Of a stretch of DNA of 64,000 bases, positions 55,614-64,000 are shown piece after piece. Where the stretch lies: the NCBI GenBank assembly GCA_016808115.1, contig JAEQBH010000656.1, positions 3,651,001 to 3,715,000 on the forward strand, read 5' to 3'. The DNA comes from Tetrastigma voinierianum (Eukaryota > Streptophyta > Magnoliopsida > Vitales > Vitaceae). The position numbers and the translations under genes are program-made. How positions within the stretch are numbered: position 1 is the stretch's first letter; the number at the start of each line of letters is the position of its first letter. A model generated the notes under the pieces. The model was not told where the DNA came from, ran no database searches, and saw only the letters and a list, made by a program, of their open reading frames with translations.

Positions 55614-55740
55614 GAACATAATATACCACCTCAATGTGTAAGACTATCTTTCATTTCTTTCCTTCACTAGTATTTGCTAATAATTTGTTGTCAAAATTAA
55701 TAAATTCTGGTGTTTTCTTATCATCATTTTTAATAGGATT
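55614..55740 (+). terminator. Probable AGD 3' UTR with poly(A) signal
   Basis: A canonical AATAAA lies at 55699-55704, about 86 nt after the stop, in T-rich sequence. It is the first good signal downstream. The cleavage site itself cannot be placed without transcripts. Confidence 0.45.
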
Positions 55741-56370
55741 TGATGTGAATGCATAGAAGACAAATCTTTCTTATTATTATTTTATTTGGGCCTTACTACT
55801 ATTTTCTCTTCGAGGTTTGGTAGTCTCTTACATGTTCTGAGATAATAATAATTTAATATTTTCAACTCAAAATGTTGTGGTCTAATACAATCTGAAATTT
55901 ATTTTCATTGATAACTTTCAATGAACCGGCTTTTCCATGAAATGAACATATGTATGCCCTAAAATGAATTGTGGAATATTATATCAAAATGAAAAGATAA
56001 ATCAGTATGTCAGATGATAGGGATGAACATCAATTATTTCGTACATTATTTTGTGTACTCCTCTCCCTTTAGGGTAAATGCTTGGAATAGAATCCTTTGG
56101 CAATGAGGAAATTTGGAGTTCTTTGAATCTAAAATTTTTAAGCACTCCCATTTGAAAGGACCGGATTCCCATTGTCTAGAAATCAGAAAGTCCGCACATT
56201 GTTTAGGATTGATTATCTTGGAAAGGATATTTGGCTAATGTAGCAGTGTGTTCTATTCTGGGCATTAGCAAGTTTATTAAGGGTAGGAAATATGTCTTCT
56301 AAATGGACTCTACACACTCATCTGCCTTTATTCCTTAATCATGTTGCACGGGAACTTAGGCAAGGTTGAG
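55741..56370. other. Downstream flank, nothing recognised
   Basis: AT-rich sequence without a convincing frame, LTR or repeat. Confidence 0.5.
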
Positions 56371-56371
56371 G

Positions 56372-56375
<4 letters not shown>

Positions 56376-56413
<38 letters not shown>

Positions 56414-56414
56414 T
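56376..56414. repeat. ATT microsatellite
   Basis: About thirteen ATT units. Confidence 0.88.
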
Positions 56415-56516
56415 TATAGATATGTTGAGGCACGTACTAATGAAGTCAGGAGTCAAAAGTTATACTGTTATCTTTCCCATAACTTGCAGTGCCATTCTGT
56501 GTGCATCTATTTGCAG

Positions 56517-56670
56517 TTGACCTCTAAAATCTCAGCAATCAGATCAAGATTTGAGCAAACAGATGTTCCTGGTGTCGAGATTGAGAACAACAACCTCTAC
56601 TTCTTGAGACGAAAATATGTTGTTAGAAGATTGATGTGTCCTAAAATGTATTGTATTTTATTACTCTTCT
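56517..56670 (+). other. Unassigned open frame, exon-like
   Basis: After TCTATTTGCAG the frame reads LTSKISAIRSRFEQTDVPGVE, then IENNNLYFLRRKYVVRR, to a stop at 56670. The residue mix looks more protein-like than the neighbouring frames, and the acceptor is good, but I do not recognise the family. It may be an exon remnant of a gene or element. Confidence 0.25.
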
Positions 56671-56940
56671 GAGTTATAGTCTTTGAAATTGCTTGATCAA
56701 ACTAATATCTATTTCCTGTTCCTTCAAATGTTTTTAAGATGACATACGTATCCCCATTTATTGATGGATTATAAAATAATTTGGTATTTGTTTATGTCCT
56801 CTTTGGTAAAATATGATATATGTGAGATTATAGGATAATAGATCGAGGGTGAATAAGATCCCTATGTTATGGGAGAGATTTTATAGAATTTAATCCCCAT
56901 GGGAAGTTCATATTGTATTCTAATACAAATTCAAGGGGAT

Positions 56941-57287
56941 CATCATGTATTTGCGTCTTAATGTTAAACCCTCTCTCACAAGAGAGACACCATCACATCA
57001 CTTGAGAAGGATCCCTCCACGGTCACAAACAAGCCACTCAAGGTCGGCCTTACATTCGAGGAGGGAAGAATCTAAAGCTCTTGGAGACCTCTTTTGCTAA
57101 AAAGGTGCAAAAGCATCATGTATTTGCGTCTTAATGTTAAACCCTCTCACTCATAAGAGACACCATCACATCACTTGAGAAGGATTCCTCCACGGTCACA
57201 AACAAGCCCCTCAAGGTCTGCCTTACATTCGAGGAGGGAAGAATCTAAAAGCTCTTGGAGACCTCTTTTGCTAAAAAGTTGCAAAAT
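56941..57287 (+). repeat. 173-bp tandem duplication
   Basis: CATCATGTATTTGCGTCTTA starts at 56941 and again at 57114. The two copies are nearly identical through GAGACCTCTTTTGCTAAAAA, so the duplication is recent. The content is not recognised. Confidence 0.88.
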
Positions 57288-57719
57288 CTTACTAAAGATC
57301 CTAAACATGTATGGGAAGGCTATGGAAAGCTTGAGAAATCAGGAGTCTCTTAAAGCCTTCCTTGTAAATACTTTATATATAAATAGACTTTAAGGAACAT
57401 ACATAAAAAGTCTGAAATCATGCATTTGTGTTGTGATTCTTGTAGGAAATAGTGATCAAATCATAAACGGAAAACGAAAGAATAATCCTAGGTATTACAA
57501 AATTACAAAAATGCTCCTATACCATGGGACCTTTCCAAAGGAATTGTTGTGGTCATTTTTTAATCTCACATGAGACATACAAAATATAAGTGTGTATGTG
57601 TGTCATGAAATTAAAGTGTTTCCAATCTGGAATGACTCATAGATTAAACTTCTAATCAAGCAATGTAAGTTCCTTAGTTCCCTTGAAAGTTTCCTATAAT
57701 CAAAGTGGAAAACGTATGA

Positions 57720-57980
57720 ATGGAAATCTAGCATGAATTAATTGCTGAAGAAAAGTGTTAGATTTCCTTATGAATGAATGAAATAACACGGTGCTGAAAG
57801 TTGATAGATTTGAATGATACTTGCAACTATAATACTGAAATTGCTGAAGTAAACATTGGATTTGACTATAAAAACAGTATTGTTTGAAAATTTGATAAAC
57901 TTGAATAGAACTTACAACTAGAATGCTAAAATTACTAGAGAAGATATTGGATTTTACTACGAATGAATGAAATAACACTA
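57720..57980. repeat. About 95-bp degenerate tandem repeats
   Basis: GAATGAATGAAATAACAC occurs near 57771 and 57961, and TTGATA(A/G)A(C/T)TTGAAT.. ACTTGCAACTA/ACTTACAACTA recurs about every 95 bp between. The repeated - strand peptide pattern (VSSIQVYQIF / SNLSTFSTV) is a by-product. Confidence 0.6.
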
Positions 57981-59470
57981 TAGGAAATTTGCCAGAAACT
58001 TGGCTACAACTAGGAATTTAAATGCTGAAAGCTGAAAGCTTGTTGAAATTGCTAAAAGCTTGTTAAAAGCTAGGATTTGTTGATTGACATTGGGTCAATT
58101 TATTTGTTGATTGATTGATTGATTGAATGTCCTTTGCTTCATCCTTCTCTACTCCTTTTATAGACATAGAAGACTTGCTACACAAGTCTGTATTTCTTCA
58201 CTCTCTCCACTTTCTGAAGTAACTGCCCATGTCTTCCATTAAAGAAACTTGTTCCTCAAGAACTCCACGTCTCCATTGTGTAGTCTTGATCCTCAATAAT
58301 TCTTCCACGTCTTCATCATGGAGACTTGTTCTCCAAGAATATTCCACATCAGCACATAACTGCTTCACTTCTCTAGCTCCACCTCTGATAATGCTTCATT
58401 TGACTTCCAAATTTTTTTAAAAATTCATAAATACCCCTGGACTTCTTCTATGGGCTTGTACAAATGGATCTAAGCCCCTTTCTTTTGGACTTTTATTCAC
58501 AGACTTGGGCTTAGGCCTAACTCATTACTGGATCAGGCTAAATTTTCAATTGTAGTGAAAACAATTGCCCCCAACATACATTGTGGCCCGTGGGCCATAT
58601 TTTATGTATTAAAGCCTCGAAAAATATTCCTTTGGGCTTATTTCCAACAATGAAACCCAACATCTAGCTTTTAGTCCATGATGTGGAGTTCCAACGGTAA
58701 GAACGAGTCAAGTTGGATCAAATAAAGAAGCAATTATTGATTCCCCAAAAAAAAGTTCTCGTCATCGTCAAGTTTAAACCTCCAACTTTTATTCTTTCTC
58801 ACCAAAGGATATTGTTCTTCCAAAGAATAACCATTCGACTTCTTCTCCAAGCAATTTAGGATTTCCTTCTTTCCTTCCCAAAAATAACTTATTTTCTCTT
58901 TCTAAAACAAACCCCACTTGTTTGGAGAAAGGAAACTTTTTTATTTTACCTTTTTCACCTTCTTCTTCCTCCCTCCAAGTTGTCGTCATCTCTTCCGTTG
59001 GAGGTGTCGCCGTCATTATCGAAGACATCGTCGAAGTCACCGTCAGAGTCGAAGCCATCGCTAAAAACATTGTTGCTATCGTCGATCGTCATTTCGTCAT
59101 CACCCATTGTCGAACACGCCGCCGCCACCTCAGGAAATCACGTCGTTGCTTAGACTTATTCCGCCATCAATCTCAGCATTGTTCGGCTCAATACTAGTGA
59201 TGCCATTGTTGTTTCTTCAAGATTTGATTTTTACCATTTTCAGTTTCTGCCTCCATTAGCCTTGTCTGCTGTTCTGTTGCTGTTTGTGGAGAAGAAGATG
59301 TTGATACCGGCCGATGTTCGTCATTTGCCGATGATAATTGCTAAAAGATTGAAACTTTCTAATTTCCTTGATTGATGAATTTTTTTTTTTATTGGGGTTT
59401 TCCATGAAGAAACTGCTTTGGATGCAATTTTCAAGCTTTCTTTGATGCTAAAAAATTAAAATTGTTCCTT
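57981..59470. other. No gene recognised; TTGA microsatellite and a GTCG/CATCG-rich stretch
   Basis: A TTGA run lies at about 58104-58128. A stretch at 58970-59130 rich in GTCGTC and CATCG steps gives an open + strand frame (58922-59197) dominated by V, I, E and A. Its low complexity argues against a real protein. Confidence 0.4.
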
Positions 59471-59479
59471 GATGTTGTT

Positions 59480-60538
59480 CAAAATTTTTCCTGAGTGTAG
59501 ATTTTTTCGAAGAATCATCTTGGAAGCTTTCGGCATGTTTAAAACATTTCTGAGTGTAGAATTTGAAAAGATCCATGACTACACTTTCGAAAAAAAAATT
59601 CTAAAGTCGTTTGGTTGTTTCGAACGTTTTCCGGGGTGTAAAATTTAAAAAATAATCACGAGTACACCTTAGAAATTCTTTGAAGTTGTTCAGCTCGTTT
59701 CAAAAACTTTCTTAGGTGCAGATTCTGAAAAAAGTCAATAATACACATTCGAAAAAATTCTTTGATGTCGTTTAGCTCTTTCGAACCTTTTCCAGGATGT
59801 ATATTTTGAAAATAATCATGAGTACACCCTTCGAAAAAATTCATTGAAGCTTATCAGCTTATTAGGTAGAGACTCTAACAGAGTCGAGTATACACCTTTG
59901 AAAAAATTCTTTGAAGCCGTTAGTCTATTTCGAACCTTTTCCGAGGTGTATATTTTGAAAATAATCATGAGTACACCCTTTGAAAAAATTCATTGAAGCT
60001 TATCAACTTATTATGAAAATATTCTTAGATACAAACTCTAACAGGGTCGATAATACACCTTTTAAACCTTTTCCGAGGTGTATAATTTGAAAATAATCAT
60101 GAGTACACAATTCGAAAAAATTCATTGAAGCTTATCGGGTTATTACGAAAATTTTCTTAAGTGCAGACTCTAACAAAGTTGAGAATACACCTTCGAAAAA
60201 AATTCTCTAAAGTCGTTTGGCTATTCTGAACCTTTTCATGGGTGTATATTTTGAAAATAATCATAAGTACACCCTTCGAAAAATTTCATTGAAGTTTATC
60301 AGCTTATTACAAAAATTTTCTTAGGTGCACACTCTAATAGAGTCGAGAACACACCTTCGAAAAAATTCATTGAAGTCATTTGGCTGTTTCAAATGTTTTC
60401 CAGGGTGCATAATTTGAAAATAATTCATGAATTCACCTTCGAAAAAATTCCTTAAAGTTGTCCGGCTTGTTTCGAAAATTTTTTTAAGTGCAGACTCTAA
60501 ATACATATTCGAAAAAATTCTTTAAAGTCGTTTGACTG
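59480..60538. repeat. Tandem array with a unit of about 150-160 bp
   Basis: ATTTTGAAAATAATCATGAG recurs near 59800, 59950, 60085, 60245 and 60405 (steps 137-163 bp), with TTCGAAAAAATTC, GGTGTA(T/A)A and CTCTAACA(G/A)AGT(C/T)GA in constant order. Each unit consists of two related halves. It extends over about seven units and is cut on the right by the copia LTR. Confidence 0.8.
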
Positions 60539-60600
60539 TGTAGAAAACAAGACAGAAGAATTGGAGGATTGGATTTCTTGTATTTTTCATTGATCCATTG

Positions 60601-60686
<86 letters not shown>

Positions 60687-60782
60687 AAAATCAGTCTAAC
60701 TTTCCTAATAAATTACAACTTTATAAGACAAGTTTTTTAATAGATTACAACTCTATATGTAAAGTAGATATATGTTATAACA
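60539..60782 (-). repeat. Copia LTR with a long AT run
   Basis: On the - strand it starts TGTTATAACATATATC and ends GTTTTCTACA. It belongs to the family of element X (35439-35600). An AT run (60604-60682, about 39 units) lies where that family has a short TATATA. CCCTCCTT at 60783-60790 resembles the complement of the copia purine tract, so this is probably a 3' LTR whose internal part continues beyond the gypsy insertion. Confidence 0.72.
60604..60682. repeat. AT microsatellite, about 39 units
   Basis: An uninterrupted AT run inside the copia LTR. Frames reading IYIYIY across it are artefacts. Confidence 0.92.
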
Positions 60783-61199
60783 CCCTCCTTGTGACGCCCA
60801 AAATCTAAAGGGTAATTTATTTTATTATTTTTTTATTTTTTATTTTTATTTTGCTATTGGACAAGTTTGTCGCAACAGAAGTCCTCTGTCTCGTGCACGT
60901 CCTTGTCGTGTGCTCGCCTCGACCTTGTTGTGTGTGCGCCTAGGGCGTTGTCGCAGCGCCTCTGCCATGCATGCATCCCAATTGCGCACGCATGCCTGTC
61001 GTGCACTCCCAACTCTGTTGTGAGCAACAGAGGGTCTTTGTCATGCGTGGCAAGACGCCTTTGTCGTGCGTCGCGATCCTTTGTTGTGCGCTCTCCCGCG
61101 CCTGTGTGCGTAATCATGCGCACTGCCTTATCTGTCAGCGGCGCTGGCTGACACTGTCGGCTCGCGCCATGGCCTTCACTTGGCTTTGTTGTAGGCAAC

Positions 61200-61820
61200 A
61201 TAACTTTATGTCGTGGCCAACTCTGTTGCGACCTAAGAATCCTCTGTCACGATAGAAATTCACCCTATTCTGGCCAACTTTGTCGCGACATAGAACTGCT
61301 CTATCGTGACATAATTCATCCTTACCTTGGCCAACTCTGTCGCGACATCAAAATATTCTTTCACGATAGAAAACTCCTAGCTGACGACTCTATTGCGACC
61401 CCGAAAAATACTGTGCTGATAGAAAATTTTCAGCTGACCCGACTGTAGCGACACAACTGCAGCAGATCACATGGCGACACCTTAAAATATCTATCGCGAC
61501 ACAGAAACTCCTTGGGCCTCAGCTTGGCTCGTGCCATAACCACGACCTCCTGCCTCGACGCGCGTCTCAGGTGCGACCAAAGGACCCTCGGTCGCTAACA
61601 TGGTCGCTGACCTGAAACAAATCCTTTATCCTTGACACGGGGAGACCCTTGCCATGACGAGAAGAGCGAAGAAAAATAACTGCGTCGCGACCGGGAAAGC
61701 CTATGTAGCCATTTTACACTACGGCCTGGGAATCATGTCACGGCCACGAGAGAACCATGTCGCGACCTGAGACGAAAGCTGTCGCGATAGAAAAACCTCT
61801 GTCGCGACCCCAGGCCCGCG
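61200..61820. repeat. GTCGCGAC-rich irregular repeats, partly 57-bp tandem
   Basis: GGCCAACT(C/T)TGT(C/T)GCGAC starts near 61208, 61266 and 61324 in about 57-bp steps. Variants of the palindrome GTCGCGAC recur at least ten times to 61810. The whole region 60870-61820 is much richer in CG than its surroundings. Confidence 0.72.
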
Positions 61821-62389
61821 AATGGGCGTGGCCTCTGGGCCTTTACGCACCTCGACCTTTTTTCTTTCTTAAACTCCTAAATTGATACACAATACCCTTC
61901 TTAATGCAAGGCTAACATGAGCACAGGAAATCCTTGCCAAATTGTATTAATCCTATAAAATGAGTTTAATTACATGTCAGTTCTTTTTACATATACAGAA
62001 ATTGGTTCTTCTACCCAAAATTAAACAAAAACTGAATGAATATCCAGAACTTTACAAAATACATGAATAAGCCAACTTCTGGCCTTTTTCACTACTAAGC
62101 TCTTGGATGTGTTTCATCCCCCGGTGTACCTCCAATGCTCGAAAATGTTTTCCCATGACGGGGTGAGCAATGTCCAATAGATGAATTCTCCTACAAGGGC
62201 TACTCCCCACCTAAGTGGACATGCAATGGCAACACACAAACATTCAAGTGAAAATATGCACATTCCTACTCGAATGTCTACATGCCCTACCCCATGTCTC
62301 GAGTCCTTACCGACTCCCTCACACATGCATTTGTCATGTATGAAAAACGGTTTTCAAAACAAAAGATTTTTGTTTTTGAAAACTCATTG

Positions 62390-62570
62390 GTCAATCTCCG
62401 ATATAATTTATTGGGCAACCCTTCGATATAATTTATTGGACATGCTCTGATAAAATTTGTGTGGACAACCCTCCGATATATAATTTATTGGACATACTCC
62501 TACAAGTATTTATTGGACATACTACGATATAGTTTATTTATTAGACAACCCTCCGATATCAAATTCATTC
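62390..62570. repeat. Short tandem repeats CCGATATAATTTATTGGACA
   Basis: About six units of 24-32 bp, alternating CCCTCCGATATA and ATTTATTGGACA. A related set, on the opposite strand, occurs in the solo LTR near 50200-50340 (ATATCAATCGTCGGAGT). Confidence 0.7.
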
Positions 62571-63619
62571 AAAACCCATGTTATGTACTTACACCCGTTT
62601 CACACGATGTCCCCGTGCATATGAAATGCGGAATGTCATTTTTTGCCAATTCATGTTACATGCATGATGAGTACTACATACAACATTCATAAATCATGGA
62701 TGATTATATTTTCTACATATAATTCACATCTATCAAGCATCTCATGTCAATACATCGATAAGCATATATTAACATGATTTTCACACAACCAACATGTTAT
62801 TCATTTTTTTGCAATAACATATAAAAACAGCACACATAGACTAATAACAGTCTGAAAATCAATCCGAATTTGCCCAGAAACGAGTCCAAATTCAGTAGTC
62901 AGTCCCAAATTTTGAATTTGAGAGCGAATCTGTCCTCATGACCCCCCAGAAACCTCAAGTACTTAAAAGTAAAATGAGCTCACTTAGACAAAAAATAACC
63001 AAAGTAGGAAAAACACCCACTCTTGAGTTTAGTAAATATAATCTTATACCTCATGAGCTCTCATGTGTGAATGAACTTACCTCTTATAAGATGGGGTGGC
63101 CGGTCAGAGTAAATCCTAGAGAAAGATTGGAGCTTCTCACTCCTCTTCTCTTCTTCTTTCTTTTTTTTTTTTTTTTCTTACCATTCCTTTTCCTTCTCTC
63201 CACGGGTGTTCCAACTTGGATCAGATTAGGAAAGAACCTCCCACCTTCCCTTGCCACATGTCTCATTCTCATTGGTTTTCTTCCTTTATCATATCCACAA
63301 CTTGGATTTTCTTTTCTCTAGTGTACACTGTATCCATGGGTCACCTCTTAATTCCCTTTTGTTTTGACTTTTCTCTCCATTTTGACATGTCTGTGGCGGC
63401 CATGGATCTCTTCACTTTTTACTATTCATGTGTCTTAAAGAAAATGAAACTTTAGACTATCTGGAATGGTGAAGTGGCCAGGTAACTAGATTTGAGACGA
63501 TTCAATGATAAGTCAGTTTCGTCATCGATATCTAGAAAAATTCTGGGTTTCAGCTGCTGTATTATTACAGTGAATTACCGTTTGCCATTTTTCGAAGAAT
63601 TGAATTTTGGGGTTTTACA

Positions 63620-63650
63620 TTCCCCACACCCCCCACCCCCCACCCTCCGT
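63620..63650 (-). other. Polypurine tract of the right-edge gypsy element
   Basis: On the - strand the tract is almost pure G and A with T interruptions (GGAGGGTGGGGGGTGGGG..GGGGAA), immediately before the LTR start TGTAAAACC. Confidence 0.7.
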
Positions 63651-64000
63651 AAAAAATTTAGGTAAATTTCACACACATACATCGAATGCATGCATATGCA
63701 ACCGTACACAATCATGCATACAAACTAGTGCTTAATCACAGGCGACTTCAAAACCACATACCTTCATCCTTAAATGAAAGGATAGGTGGCACGCATCATG
63801 TCATGCGTTCCCATGTTTACCTCTCACTCCCTCGGTGTTGCCCTGGCACGTAAGCAATACTCGAGGTCTTGCGTCGTAAAACTTGATCCGTTTATCTATG
63901 ATGTCAGTCCCTCTCGAAGGTTCCATGCATCAACAGCAATCCCTCCCCGATCCACTACGCAGGCTAGATCACAGAGGTATGCTTGGGCATGGGGCGTGGA
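63651..64000 (-). other. 3' untranslated internal region of the right-edge gypsy element (probable)
   Basis: No coding frame is seen. By position it is the sequence between the end of pol and the polypurine tract. Confidence 0.4.

Larger units (their letters stand above)
60790..63619 (-). repeat. 3' LTR of a Ty3/gypsy element (Tekay/Del-like) running off the window
   Basis: On the - strand it starts TGTAAAACCCCAAAATTC (63619) and ends GGGCGTCACA (60790), the same end as the solo LTR at 48956-51044. Length is 2830 bp. A strong purine tract lies just right of it, so this is the 3' LTR and the element body lies beyond 64000. It contains GTCGCGAC-rich and CCGATATAATTTATTGG repeats. Confidence 0.75.

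Noticed and set aside
58922..59197. 91-residue frame rich in V, I and E
   Set aside because: It comes from GTCGTC and CATCG steps in low-complexity DNA; no start context, domain or splice support.
60484..60808. IYIYIY proteins on both strands
   Set aside because: They are translations of the AT microsatellite in a copia LTR.
60854..61255. Three overlapping open frames of 94-115 residues on both strands
   Set aside because: CG-rich repeat sequence inside a gypsy LTR opens frames on both strands; composition is odd and no domain is visible.
62938..63455. 127- and 79-residue + strand frames near the right edge
   Set aside because: They are within the gypsy 3' LTR and driven by T-rich runs.

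Overview
The window is nuclear DNA of a flowering plant, most likely a woody eudicot. It holds the 3' part of one protein-coding gene whose introns are filled with plant LTR retrotransposons. The species cannot be named from the sequence. The only clear host gene, on the + strand, is an ARF GTPase-activating protein of the plant ACAP type (Arabidopsis AGD1-4 family, closest in feel to AGD2/AGD4). Six exons were found: 2479-2565, 2662-2925, 12578-12699, 42747-42837, 54037-54497 and 55499-55613. They join in perfect phase into 379 codons plus TGA: the end of the PH domain, the ArfGAP zinc finger, a linker and ankyrin repeats. The BAR domain and most of the PH domain lie left of the window. The introns measure 96, 9652, 30047, 11199 and 1001 bp.

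Layout. 1-1872: left-truncated Ty1/copia element on the - strand, with a LINE relic beside it. 2479-2925: two exons. 2926-12577 (intron): a decayed Ty3/gypsy chromovirus (about 4126-9356), a LINE tail and a miniature LTR element with a foldback 5' end (10843-11950). 12578-12699: exon. 12700-42746 (30-kb intron): a tandem array of miniature LTR elements (13219-14820, target duplication TAACT); a 13.6-kb copia (15293-28864, AAAAC) that carries a gypsy solo LTR, a second copia and a miniature LTR element; then a further stack in which a small LTR element (28870-28938 plus 40441-40837) was split by copia H3 (28944-40440, GGGTT). H3 was itself split by another LTR element (29623-37131) that carries a rearranged copia and DNA transposons. 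Two SINEs and a 386-bp TRIM follow. 42747-42837: isolated 91-bp exon. 42838-54036: two nested copias (A and B) plus a gypsy solo LTR. 54037-55613: last two exons.

55614-64000 lies downstream of the gene and has no convincing gene. It holds tandem duplications, a roughly 1-kb tandem array, a copia LTR with a long AT run, and the 2.8-kb 3' LTR of a gypsy element that runs off the right edge.

The most unusual signal is a set of very short, non-coding LTR elements whose internal region is a 14-bp minisatellite (consensus about GACCTTCTCCGACG). The same minisatellite sits between LTRs of at least two, probably three, different families. One of these elements is a four-LTR, three-unit tandem array flanked by one perfect 5-bp target duplication. 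A full-length copia with similar LTRs (15293-28864) lies in the same intron and is a candidate source of enzymes. Every retroelement coding region in the window is broken by stops or frameshifts.
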